Assembly (NCBI RefSeq): GCF_014596915.1
Contig: NZ_JACVWU010000004.1
Span: 310,001 to 374,000, forward strand
Direction of reading: 5' to 3'
Length of the DNA stretch: 64,000 nt
From: Streptomyces sp. TRM68416
Lineage (GTDB): Bacteria; Actinomycetota; Actinomycetes; Streptomycetales; Streptomycetaceae
A program made the position numbers and the translations under genes. Of this stretch, positions 35,411 through 43,284 are shown piece by piece; position 1 is the stretch's first letter; every line of letters starts with the position of its first letter. The notes beneath the pieces are model-generated. The model worked only from the letters and a program-made list of their open reading frames with translations. It was not told where the DNA came from and ran no database searches.

Positions 35411-35676
35411 GGCGTTTTTCCGTACAGGGACGCGACTATGTCGCGTTCATCGTCCTGAGCGACGATGTCGACTTCGACGCCATGGAGGTGGTGGAGTGGG
35501 TCGACGGCGCGCCCGGCAGGAAGCTGCTGGAGTACCGCATGGACGACAGTTCGGCACAGCTGAGCTTCATCCGGCCGGGCATCGACATCACTCTGCTCAG
35601 GGCGTCCCTGGACGTCTTCCGCGAGGAGTTCTTCGAACCGAGGTGGGCGTCGGGACACCCCTGTCCCCCCTGGTGA
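35407..35676 (+). CDS. Probable immunity protein for the RHS-Hint toxin
   Basis: 89 aa from GTG 35407, which overlaps the RHS stop (GTGA). This coupling and the size are typical of immunity genes. The sequence is acidic (VLSDDVDFDAMEVVEWVDG, YRMDDSSAQLSF) and ends in CPPW. No known immunity family is recognised. The longer in-frame reading from 35086 lies inside the toxin gene and is not used. Confidence 0.7.
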   Translation: MRRFSVQGRDYVAFIVLSDDVDFDAMEVVEWVDGAPGRKLLEYRMDDSSAQLSFIRPGIDITLLRASLDVFREEFFEPRWASGHPCPPW

Positions 35677-35767
35677 GAGTGGGCCGGCGCTGACGCGTGC
35701 GGACCGAGGAAGGCGGGCCCCGCCGGGATTCTCCCGATGCTGTTGGGTTATCCGGGGCCTGTGCGTG

Positions 35768-35810
35768 ACGTCGGCCTTCGAGACCTGGTTGTGGTCTTGA
35801 AGGCCGACGT
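35768..35810. terminator. Long hairpin, probable bidirectional terminator
   Basis: Arms ACGTCGGCCTTCGAGACC and GGTCTTGAAGGCCGACGT pair with one mismatch around a seven-base loop (TGGTTGT). It lies between the immunity gene and the IS256 remnant. Confidence 0.65.
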
Positions 35811-35863
35811 TGTCGTATGGGTGGGGAGTGTCCAGTAGACGGCTGATCCAGTTCCTGTAGTGG

Positions 35864-36517
35864 TCAGTTGGCGGCCGGGGTGAGTCGGCCTTCGAAGGCG
35901 ATCTGGAAGGCGTTCAGGGGTGCCTTCCAGCGCATGGTCCATCGCTTACGGCCCTTGCCGGTCGGGTCCAGGCTCATCATCGCCATGTAGACGCGCTTCA
36001 TGGCCGCGGCCTCGTTGGGGAAATGCCCGCGGGCCCGGACGGCCTTGCGGATGCGGGCGTTGACGGACTCGATCGCGTTCGTCGAGCAGATGACCTTGCG
36101 GATCTCGACGTCGAAGCTGAGGAAGGGCACGAACTCGGCCCAGGCGTTCTCCCAGAGCCGGATGACCGCCGGGTACTTCTTGCCCCAGGCTTCTTGGAAC
36201 TCGCTGAACCGCTCAGTTGCGGCGGCCTCGCTCGGGGCCGTGTAGACGGGCTTGAGCGCCTTGGCGACCTTGTCCCAGTCCTGACGGGCCGCGTGCCGGA
36301 AGCTGTTCCTCAGCAGGTGAACGACACAGGTCTGAACGATCGTTCGAGGCCAGACGGTCTCCACGGCCTCGGGCAGGCCCTTCAGCCCATCGCAGACCAG
36401 CATCAGCACGTCATCAACGCCCCTGTTCTTCAGGTCCGTGAAGACGCTCAGCCAGTACTTCGCGCCCTCGCCACCGTCGCCGGCCCAGATGTCCCGCGTG
36501 AGGCGGGCGGCCGACAC
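35864..36517 (-). mobile_element. Truncated IS256-family transposase
   Basis: The 217-aa frame is the C-terminal half of an IS256/Mutator transposase: WAGDGGEGAKYWLSVFTDL, DVLMLVCDGLKGLPEAVE, ICSTNAIESVNARIRKAVR. The DDE residues visible here are the second Asp (CDGLKG) and the final Glu (NAIESVN); the first Asp lies in the missing N-terminal half. Family members are about 400 aa. The left part of the frame (SAARLTRDI) departs from the family just before WAGDGG, marking the truncation near 36480-36520. Confidence 0.85.
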
Positions 36518-36544
36518 GAGCTTGATGTCGACGTCACTGGTCGG

Positions 36545-36640
36545 CGGTCGGTGGTCGGCATGAGGGTGGCTGCGCCGTGGCGCGGGTCGTGGAGTCGGAT
36601 CGGCGGGAGGGCGGAGGCGGCGACGAGCCGTTCGGCACTA
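36545..36640 (-). pseudogene. Fragment of a tyrosine recombinase (phage/AICE integrase)
   Basis: The minus strand encodes RLVAASALPPIRLHDPRHGAATL, the box-II HxLR region of actinobacterial integrases (usual form HDLRHGAATL, here HDPRH). Both the upstream catalytic Arg region and the downstream Tyr region are missing. The fragment ends where the IS256 remnant begins. Confidence 0.6.
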
Positions 36641-36771
36641 CGGCTGGCGTGGCTCCGCCGCTGTTCTACGGCCACGAGGCCACGGCACGCTCGACGCAAC
36701 CGCGCCGAACGGGCCGTGGGGCCGTGCCTGCGGGGCCGGGGCGCCGCAGGCCGGGGCTTCTGCCGGGTGGG

Positions 36772-37593
36772 TCAGCGGGGTTGGGTCAGTTGGGCGGTGA
36801 GGAGGTGGGCGTCCAGCAGGGCGGTGTCGGTGGTGCGGGCGGCCTTCGCGTAGCCGGTGAGCATGCGTTTGGTCAGCACGAGGGCCTGGGGGGAGCGCCG
36901 GGCCAGGGGTCTGGTCCAGGCGGCGATGGTGTCGTCCAGTTCGTCGAGCGGGGCCACCTTGTGCAGCAGGCCGAGCCGGTGGGCGGTGTGGGCGTCGAAG
37001 TCGTCGCAGGTGAGCATGAGTTCGCGAATCCGGGACGCTCCGGCCTCCGTGATCAGCCGGCCCATGGCGCCGCCCCAGGCGGGGGCGAGTCCGATGCCGA
37101 TCTCCGGCATGCGGAAACGGGTGGTGTCCGCGCCTGCGCGCAGGTCGCAGAAGGCGGCGAGCGCGAGGCCGGCGCCGATGACCTTGCCGTGGAGCCGGGC
37201 GATGGTGATGGCGTGGGTGTCCTCCAGCGCCTGGCACAGGCGGTGGGCCTGGTCCGCGACACGCCTCAGCGTCGTGCCGGTGGGATCGGCGGCCAGGGCG
37301 TCCTGGTACTCCCGGCGGTCGGCTCCCAGGCAGAAGTCCTCGCCCTGCGAGGAGAGCACCAGGATGCGGACGTCGGGCTGGTCGTGGAGGCCGGCGAGGA
37401 CGGCGATGAGCGCGTCCAGCACCGCGGAGCTCAGGACGTCGCCCTGCGCGGACGGGGTGAGGCCGACGTGGAGGACGGGGCCGGTCCGGGTGAGGGTCAG
37501 GGGAGCGGGTGTGCGGGTGGCATCCGAGGGGCGCGCGGGCTCCAGGGCGGGGCCGGGAGCGGACGGGGCGACGGGGATGGTTGGCGAGTTCAT
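36772..37593 (-). CDS. Enoyl-CoA hydratase/isomerase family protein
   Basis: 273 aa. ATG 37593 overlaps the stop of the upstream P450 gene (ATGA), so it is the last gene of the conservon operon. The crotonase fold shows LVLSSQGEDFCLGADRREY (first oxyanion-hole segment) and IARLHGKVIGAGLALAAFCDLRAGAD (second), then PEIGIGLAPAWGGAMGRL. Position 3 of the usual active-site loop PELxxGLxP has IGIG, so hydratase versus isomerase or hydrolase activity cannot be read off. Tethering to two P450 genes suggests it acts on the same acyl-CoA or secondary metabolite. Confidence 0.85.
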   Translation of the reverse strand: MNSPTIPVAPSAPGPALEPARPSDATRTPAPLTLTRTGPVLHVGLTPSAQGDVLSSAVLDALIAVLAGLHDQPDVRILVLSSQGEDFCLGADRREYQDALAADPTGTTLRRVADQAHRLCQALEDTHAITIARLHGKVIGAGLALAAFCDLRAGADTTRFRMPEIGIGLAPAWGGAMGRLITEAGASRIRELMLTCDDFDAHTAHRLGLLHKVAPLDELDDTIAAWTRPLARRSPQALVLTKRMLTGYAKAARTTDTALLDAHLLTAQLTQPR

Positions 37594-38837
37594 GCCAGTC
37601 CTACTTCCAGATTGAGCATGCGCCTGAACGCCACCCGGGGCGCCTGCGCGGGGCGGCGGACCAGGGTGAGTCTCGGCAGACGGGTGACCATGTGGCGGAG
37701 CAGTGTCTGCGCTTCCAGTCGGGCCAGCGGCGCTCCGAGGCAGTAGTGGATGCCGAAGCTGAAGGCCAGGTGCGCGGGGTTGCGGTGCGGGTCGAAGGAG
37801 TCGGGGTCGCCGAACCGGGCGGGGTCGCGGTGGGCGGCGCCCACCATGAGGTGGACCATCTCGCCGGCGCCGACCTCGGTGTCCCCCACCAGAGTGTCCT
37901 GGGCGGCGACACGGCTGATGACGTGGGTGGGAGGGTCGTAGCGCAGGGTCTCCTCGACGAATGCGGGCACGAGGTCCGGCTGCTGGGTGAGCAGGTCCCA
38001 GCGGGCCGGGCTCTCGACGAGCAGGAGCGTCATCGTCGACAGCAGGGTCGCGGTGGTCTCCAGGGCCGCCAGCAGGACGAACAGGGCGAGGAAGTAGACC
38101 GCCTCGTCGGCCTTGTCCCGGTCGGGTTCGAGCTCGTCCCAGGTGCGTATCCACCGGGAGACGGGGTCGTCGCCCGGATGTCTGCGCCGTTCGCGCACCA
38201 GGTCGAGGAAGTACGCGCGCAGTTCGGCCATGGCGACGTCGGACCGGGCCAGTTGGCTGGCGTTGGGGAGGAGTTCCTGGGTGAAGACCTGGTCGTGGGT
38301 GAGGTCACGCAGTTTCGGCCAGTCGGCGCTCGGCAGCCCGAGCCAGTCGCCGATGGTGGCGATGGGAAGTTCCTCGCTGACCAGCGCCGCGAAGTCGGCC
38401 TCCCCCGCGCGCAGACGTTCGTGCAGAGTGCCGAGGAGCCGGTCGACCACGTGGCTCACTCGGCTGCCTATTCGGTCGATGGTGGTGCGGTCGAAGGTGC
38501 CCGCCGACCGCCGCACCCGGGTGTGTTCCGGGGGGTTGAGTGCGGGCAGGGTGCGGCTGATCTCCCGGGAGGAAGGGGCGCTCCACCGAGTGCGGGCGCC
38601 CTGCCGTTCTCGCCACTCGGTATCCGGTTCGAGCCAGGTTCCGCTGCGCAGCACCTGCTCGCAGGTGTCGTAACCGGTGATGAGGAATCCGCCCCAGGGG
38701 GCGGGGCTGACCGCGCCGCGTGCCCTGAGCTCTGCGTAGATGGGGAAGGGATCGGCCTGTCCGTCGGCCGTCCGGAGACGGGAGAACAGGGAGATGGTGG
38801 CCCGACGGTCCGATGACGGGGTCGCGATAGTGCCCAT
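37590..38837 (-). CDS. Cytochrome P450 (conservon-associated, second P450)
   Basis: 415 aa with all P450 landmarks: I-helix LLAALETTATLLS (Ala in place of the usual Gly before the acid-Thr pair), ExxR in VEETLRYDP, and the heme loop FSFGIHYCLGAPLARLEAQ with the thiolate Cys. In conservons such as cvn10 of S. coelicolor a CYP154-type gene follows a CYP157-type gene; this gene occupies that position, but subfamily is not assigned. The upstream gap of 106 bases carries a perfect hairpin. It overlaps the enoyl-CoA hydratase gene by four bases. Confidence 0.9.
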   Translation of the reverse strand: MGTIATPSSDRRATISLFSRLRTADGQADPFPIYAELRARGAVSPAPWGGFLITGYDTCEQVLRSGTWLEPDTEWRERQGARTRWSAPSSREISRTLPALNPPEHTRVRRSAGTFDRTTIDRIGSRVSHVVDRLLGTLHERLRAGEADFAALVSEELPIATIGDWLGLPSADWPKLRDLTHDQVFTQELLPNASQLARSDVAMAELRAYFLDLVRERRRHPGDDPVSRWIRTWDELEPDRDKADEAVYFLALFVLLAALETTATLLSTMTLLLVESPARWDLLTQQPDLVPAFVEETLRYDPPTHVISRVAAQDTLVGDTEVGAGEMVHLMVGAAHRDPARFGDPDSFDPHRNPAHLAFSFGIHYCLGAPLARLEAQTLLRHMVTRLPRLTLVRRPAQAPRVAFRRMLNLEVGLA

Positions 38838-38896
38838 GGTGCTGGTTCCTTTCTGCCAGCCGCCATCCGTACCCGTCGGGTGATTGAAACATCCAA

Positions 38897-38920
38897 TAAC
38901 CCTGTGTTCTCACAGGGTTA
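38897..38920. promoter_or_regulatory. Perfect 10-bp stem-loop between the two P450 genes
   Basis: TAACCCTGTG and CACAGGGTTA around TTCT. It lies 60 bases before the second P450 start within the operon. It could be an attenuator or mRNA-processing site, or a repressor operator for an internal promoter. Confidence 0.5.
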
Positions 38921-38943
38921 CTTACGTCACTGGGTCATCTTAG

Positions 38944-40311
38944 TCACTCGCCGTTCACCCAGGCCCGGAAGCGGCTGAACAGCCCGCCCTTGGGACGCGG
39001 TGCGGCGTGGCCGGGCCGCCCGGCCGAGGGCGGCTGCGGCAGAGCAGCGGCCGGCTGCGGTGACGACGGCGCCGTGGGCTGGGGGGCGGCCGTCGGGAGC
39101 AGGGTGCGTGGGGTGTACCGAATGGGCACGGTCACCAGGGAGCGGCTCCACGGTGTTGCCGCCCATGCGAGTTCCTTGAAGGGGACGCGCATCTCGACAT
39201 CGGGCAGCCGGTTGAGCAGGGACTCCACGGCGGTGGACGTGATCATGAAGGCTGGATCCTTGGCCGGACACGCGTGCGGGCCGGCACCGAAGGCCAGATG
39301 GGCCTTGGAGCTGAGCTGTTCACGGTGCTCGGTCAGCTTGGGATCGGTGTTGGCCGCCGCGAACGAGATCAGGACCGGGTCGCCCGCCCGTAGGGTCCGG
39401 TTTCCCAACTGCACGTCCTGGGTGGGGTAGTGGCCCGCGTAGTTGGCGATCGGGGCGTAGTTCCACAGGGTCTTCACGACCGCGTCCTCGATCGGCAGTC
39501 CGGCCAGCCAGTCGTCGCTGAGGTACAGCGCGGCGCTGGTTCCGATCGCAGCCGACAGGGGTGCGGTCCCGCCGGAGAGAAGCGTCACCAGCTGGTGCAG
39601 CACCTCCTCGTCGGTCAGCCGGGCGGCGTGCAGCATCAGTCGGGTGGTGAGGTCCTCGCCGGGTTTGCTGCGCTTGAGGGCGATCAGTTCGGTGAGCGCG
39701 CCGCCGAGGATCTCGTCGGCACCGGGGGTGCCCTGGAAGATGCCGCTGATCCCGGCGATGACGCGGTCGCCGAGCTCCGGCGGGCAGCCGAACAGGTCAC
39801 CGAAGACCAGCAGGGGCAGCGGCTGGGCGTATGCGGCCATCAGCTCGGCCTGACCGAGGGAGTCGGAGCTGAAACGGCTGATCAGGTAGTCGGCCGTCTG
39901 CTGGGTCAGCCGGACGAGTCGGCTCTGGTCGATGGTGGTGAGGCTGTCCGTGACCGCCTGGCGCAGCCGGGCGTGTGCCGCGCCGTCGCTGAACAGGGCG
40001 TTGGGGCGGTAGCCCATCATGGGCAGGGCCGGGCTGTCCGCCGGTACCCGCCCCTCGTTGAGGGCGTTCCAGCGTCGCGAGTCCCGCACGAAGAGGGTCG
40101 GGTTCTGCAGGATGTACAGGCTTGCGTCGTAGCTGGTCACCAGCTCGACCTCGACCCCTGGCGCGATGTCGACGGGGGCGCTGGGCCCCATCTCGCGCAG
40201 CTGGGTGTAGGTGCGCTCGGGGGCGGAGCCGAAGTCGGCCCCGTACAGGGGGACATTGCCGTGCGCGGGGCACCCGTCCGGTATGCCGGTCCTCTCGGAG
40301 GGCTGTTGCAT
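38944..40311 (-). CDS. cvnE: CYP157-like cytochrome P450 lacking ExxR (CvnE)
   Basis: 455 aa. The heme loop AFGAGPHACPAKDPA is intact. Where other P450s have ExxR this protein has KTLWNYAP, so both the Glu and the Arg of the K-helix motif are replaced. Known: CYP157 enzymes of conservons lack the ExxR motif. The I-helix region (LLSGGTAPLSAAIG) also lacks the acid-Thr pair. A Pro/Ala-rich tail (~400-455) ends in GGLFSRFRAWVNGE. ATG 40311 has GGAGCC upstream and follows CvnD by 11 bases. It is the fifth gene of the conservon and may be regulatory or structural rather than a typical monooxygenase. Confidence 0.85.
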   Translation of the reverse strand: MQQPSERTGIPDGCPAHGNVPLYGADFGSAPERTYTQLREMGPSAPVDIAPGVEVELVTSYDASLYILQNPTLFVRDSRRWNALNEGRVPADSPALPMMGYRPNALFSDGAAHARLRQAVTDSLTTIDQSRLVRLTQQTADYLISRFSSDSLGQAELMAAYAQPLPLLVFGDLFGCPPELGDRVIAGISGIFQGTPGADEILGGALTELIALKRSKPGEDLTTRLMLHAARLTDEEVLHQLVTLLSGGTAPLSAAIGTSAALYLSDDWLAGLPIEDAVVKTLWNYAPIANYAGHYPTQDVQLGNRTLRAGDPVLISFAAANTDPKLTEHREQLSSKAHLAFGAGPHACPAKDPAFMITSTAVESLLNRLPDVEMRVPFKELAWAATPWSRSLVTVPIRYTPRTLLPTAAPQPTAPSSPQPAAALPQPPSAGRPGHAAPRPKGGLFSRFRAWVNGE

Positions 40312-40322
40312 GGTGGCTCCTA

Positions 40323-40883
40323 CTAGCTGAGTGAGGACAGGAGGTGCTTCACGAGCGTGATGAGCGCCTGCATCGAGGAGTCCTGGTCACGGACGTCGCA
40401 GTCGATGACCGGCGTCTCCTCTGGGATGTTGAGTGCCTCGCATACTTCGTCCAGCGGGAATCGGCGCTTGCCGTCGAAGGTGTTGACGCCGACGACATAG
40501 GGCAGGCCGAACGCCTCGACCAGGTCCAGGATGGGGAACGTCTCCTCCAGCCGCTCAGGGTCCACCAGGACCAGTGCCCCCAGTGCTCCCTTCGACAGGC
40601 CTTCCCACATCTGCTTGAAGCGTTCCTGACCGGGGGTTCCGAAGATGTAGAGGACCAGGTCCTCGCTGAGGGTCAGCCGCCCGAAGTCCATCGCCACCGT
40701 CGTGGTGGTCTTGTCCGGGGTCTCGGAGAGGTCGTCGAGGCCCTCGCTGGCCTCGGTGATCTCCTCTTCGGTCTGCAGCGGCTCGATCTCGGAGACGCTG
40801 CCGATGTATGTCGTCTTCCCGACCGCGAAGTGGCCCACGACCAGGACCTTCACGGAGCGGGAGACCTTGGGATCGAGGTACAC
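40323..40883 (-). CDS. cvnD: Conservon small GTPase CvnD
   Basis: 186 aa, GTG start five bases after the CvnC stop. G1 P-loop GHFAVGKTT (residues ~17-25), G3-like FGTPGQERF, and VNTFDG in the place of the usual NKxD G4 motif. Known: CvnD proteins form with CvnA, B and C a membrane-associated complex resembling eukaryotic G-protein signalling, and affect development and antibiotic production. Confidence 0.92.
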   Translation of the reverse strand: MYLDPKVSRSVKVLVVGHFAVGKTTYIGSVSEIEPLQTEEEITEASEGLDDLSETPDKTTTTVAMDFGRLTLSEDLVLYIFGTPGQERFKQMWEGLSKGALGALVLVDPERLEETFPILDLVEAFGLPYVVGVNTFDGKRRFPLDEVCEALNIPEETPVIDCDVRDQDSSMQALITLVKHLLSSLS

Positions 40884-40887
40884 GGGG

Positions 40888-41274
40888 CTACGCTCCGGTT
40901 CGGATTCTCATCAGGCCGTCGAGTACGGCATTGAGCAGCACGGGGTCGTGACGTTCGGCATGCGGCACCGGATTACGCACATGGATCAGGCCGTCCTCGG
41001 CCAGCTGGGCCAGCATGATGCGTACGACGCCCAGGGGCAGCCGGGTGTGGGCGGCGACTTCGGCGACCGAGAGGTAGCCGTCCGCGATCAGGTCCATGAT
41101 GGCGCGGGTCTCCGGAGCCAGGGTGCGAGCCGCAGCCGCGGTTGCCTCCCCAGCCGTGATCATCGTCGTGTGCTCGTACTCGCTGTCCTGCGGCAGGGCG
41201 CGTCCCCCGGCGATGATGAACAGCGGAACTAACGGGGTGGTCAGTTCCAGCGCGTCGTCCGGGTCGTCATGCAT
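40888..41274 (-). CDS. cvnC: Conservon protein CvnC (DUF742)
   Basis: 128 aa with a DUF742 winged-helix-like fold (ALPQDSEYEHTTMITAG at the start, LSVAEVAAHTRLPLGVVRIMLAQL, then VLLNAVLDGLMRI). The start is ATG 41274, or GTG 41277 one codon upstream; both overlap the end of the CvnB gene. In characterised conservons CvnC contacts CvnB and CvnD. Confidence 0.92.
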   Translation of the reverse strand: MHDDPDDALELTTPLVPLFIIAGGRALPQDSEYEHTTMITAGEATAAAARTLAPETRAIMDLIADGYLSVAEVAAHTRLPLGVVRIMLAQLAEDGLIHVRNPVPHAERHDPVLLNAVLDGLMRIRTGA

Positions 41275-42118
41275 CACTGGTCCCTACTCCCTGCGTGACC
41301 GGCCGCGAGACGAGCGCGGACGTCGCGTCAATCAGCTGTGCGGTGAACTCCTCGATGTCGCAGTCGTGCTCGGCCGCGGCCGCCAGGAAGTCACCCTCGT
41401 CGGTCCCGATCAGAAACACCCAGCCGTGCTGGAACTCGATGACCGTCTGACTCCACTCGTCGTCCTGCTGCCCGCCCGCGAACGGCGCGGTCGCCCGACT
41501 GTAGGCGTGAATGCCCGTCATGGCCGCCGAGATGGTGTCCGCGAGGTCCCGGCCGACCCCCGCGCTCGCCCCGCGCGGCAGTCCGTCCGGCCCGAGCAGC
41601 AGAGCGTGCAGGGCGCCTGGCACCGAAGCCACCGCCTTGTCCAGCTCGGCGAGTACGGCGACAGACCTGCCCGCTTCCTCGTGCGGCGCCGGGGAGTCGT
41701 TCCCGGCCCGGGCCACGTCGCCGGCGGTCACCCGCGGCGGGGCCGTGAGGTTGCTGCCCAGCCGGGAGACCAGCCGGTTCATACGGAAACTGAGTTGCTC
41801 CATGTCGACATCGGGCTCGGCGCCGGCAGCCAGGTAGGCGCCCTGCCCGGCCCCGATCAGGAACACCCAGCCGTGCTGGAACTCGATCACGGTCTGGATC
41901 CACGCCCGGTCCTGCGAGGATCCGGCGAAATGCGCGGTGGCCCGGCTGAGCGACTGCATCCCGGCCATGGCCGCGGAGATCGTGCGCACATCCTGGTTCG
42001 TCAGGCCGGCTGTGGAACCGCGCGGGATGCCGTCCGCGGACAGCACCACCGCGGCACGTGTCCTCGGCACGTTGTCGGCGATGTCCTGGACCATCCACGA
42101 CAGATCTGGCGTACTCAT
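41267..42118 (-). CDS. cvnB: Double roadblock/LC7 protein, CvnB-type
   Basis: 283 aa from ATG 42118, which overlaps the CvnA stop (ATGA). It holds two complete roadblock/LC7 domains (~1-130 and ~155-275) joined by a Pro/Ala linker. Both share VIEFQHGWVFLIG exactly, and DGIPRGS / DGLPRGA and ISAAMAGMQSLSRATA / ISAAMTGIHAYSRATA at the matching positions. Usual CvnB proteins are single-domain, about 135-140 aa, so this is an internal duplication and fusion. Roadblock proteins act as GTPase-regulating scaffolds; a covalent dimer may fix the CvnB/CvnD stoichiometry. Confidence 0.88.
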   Translation of the reverse strand: MSTPDLSWMVQDIADNVPRTRAAVVLSADGIPRGSTAGLTNQDVRTISAAMAGMQSLSRATAHFAGSSQDRAWIQTVIEFQHGWVFLIGAGQGAYLAAGAEPDVDMEQLSFRMNRLVSRLGSNLTAPPRVTAGDVARAGNDSPAPHEEAGRSVAVLAELDKAVASVPGALHALLLGPDGLPRGASAGVGRDLADTISAAMTGIHAYSRATAPFAGGQQDDEWSQTVIEFQHGWVFLIGTDEGDFLAAAAEHDCDIEEFTAQLIDATSALVSRPVTQGVGTSDA

Positions 42119-43284
42119 GCGTTCTCGGACCCTCCGGACGTCGTGGCGTCGGGGGAGGACACGTCCCGCCCGGTCTGCGTACCACGCTGCAGCGCGGCCA
42201 GGCTGCCACCACCCCGCCGGACCCTTCGACCGGTCGGATGCTCCGTCGCGAGGGGGACGGCGGCGGGCGACGTGCGAGCCCCGCGCTTCGGCAGACCGCC
42301 CGCCGTACGCGCCGACGTCCCCTCCACCGACCGGATGCTGCTCACCTGTGCCGCCTCGGGCGCCGGCGGCGGGGTTTCCTCCATGGTCCACAGCTCCTCG
42401 GGCAGCAGGACGACGGCCCGCACGCCGCCGTAGCGGGAGACGCCGGTGACGTCCACCTTGAAGCCGTACTGGCGGGCGATCAGACCGATCACCGGAAAAC
42501 CGAACTTCGGCTGGGCGCCCAGCTGGGACAGCCGGGGGACGTCGTCGCCGGACAGCAGCGCGCTCGCCCGTTGCCGCTCCTCGTCGCCCATGCCGACGCC
42601 GGCGTCGTCGATGACGATGCACAGGTTCTTCTGGGCCTGGCGGAACGTCACTTCGATCGGCGCGTCCGCCTGGGAGAAGCTGGCGGCATTGTCGAGCAGC
42701 TCGGCGACGGCCAGGGCGACCGGTGCCACGGCGGCGGCCTTCAGCGCGATGCCGCTCGGCTGCATGATCTCGACCCGCTGGAAGTTGCGGATCTGGCTCT
42801 GGGCGCTGCGCACGACGTCGTAGACGCTGGCAGGCTGGCTGCGACGGCCCAGAGGCGCACCGCACATGACCGCGATGCCCTGGGCCTTGCGGGCCATCTG
42901 GGCATTGGCATGCGTGATGTCCATCAGATCGGCCAGGACCGCATGGCCGCCGTACTCACGCTGGACACCGTCCAGCAGCATCGTCTGCTCGGCCGCGAGG
43001 CTCTGCAGGAACCGTGCGGCGCCCTTGAGGACTCCCTTGGTGTTCTCCTCGGCGCCCTGCTCCGCTTCGCGGATGGCGCGGTCCTGCTCGTCCCGGAGCC
43101 TGGACAACTCGGCCTGTACGCGGGCAAGTTCGCCCTGACTGTACTGCAGTTGAGCCTGTAGCGAGGCCTCGGACTCCGCCTTCCTCCTCTTCAGGCCTCT
43201 ACTGCGGAACACGAGTGCCACGACCGCGACTGTGGCTATCGCCGCTATCGCAGCCAGGCACCAGAGAAGCGTTTGTTCAGTCAT
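42115..43284 (-). CDS. cvnA: Conservon sensor ATPase CvnA
   Basis: 389 aa. One membrane helix (residues ~7-27), a coiled coil (~33-75), a phosphotransfer-like helical region, and an HATPase domain with the N box (LAVAELLDNAASFS) and G1 box (IDDAGVGMG). The C-terminal ~75 residues are Pro/Gly/Arg-rich and probably disordered. A clear phosphoacceptor His is not evident. It opens the operon cvnABCDE-P450-hydratase on the minus strand. Confidence 0.92.
   Translation of the reverse strand: MTEQTLLWCLAAIAAIATVAVVALVFRSRGLKRRKAESEASLQAQLQYSQGELARVQAELSRLRDEQDRAIREAEQGAEENTKGVLKGAARFLQSLAAEQTMLLDGVQREYGGHAVLADLMDITHANAQMARKAQGIAVMCGAPLGRRSQPASVYDVVRSAQSQIRNFQRVEIMQPSGIALKAAAVAPVALAVAELLDNAASFSQADAPIEVTFRQAQKNLCIVIDDAGVGMGDEERQRASALLSGDDVPRLSQLGAQPKFGFPVIGLIARQYGFKVDVTGVSRYGGVRAVVLLPEELWTMEETPPPAPEAAQVSSIRSVEGTSARTAGGLPKRGARTSPAAVPLATEHPTGRRVRRGGGSLAALQRGTQTGRDVSSPDATTSGGSENA

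Noticed and set aside
36638..37237. 199-aa minus-strand frame
   Set aside because: Shadow of the enoyl-CoA hydratase in another frame; His/Pro/Arg-rich.
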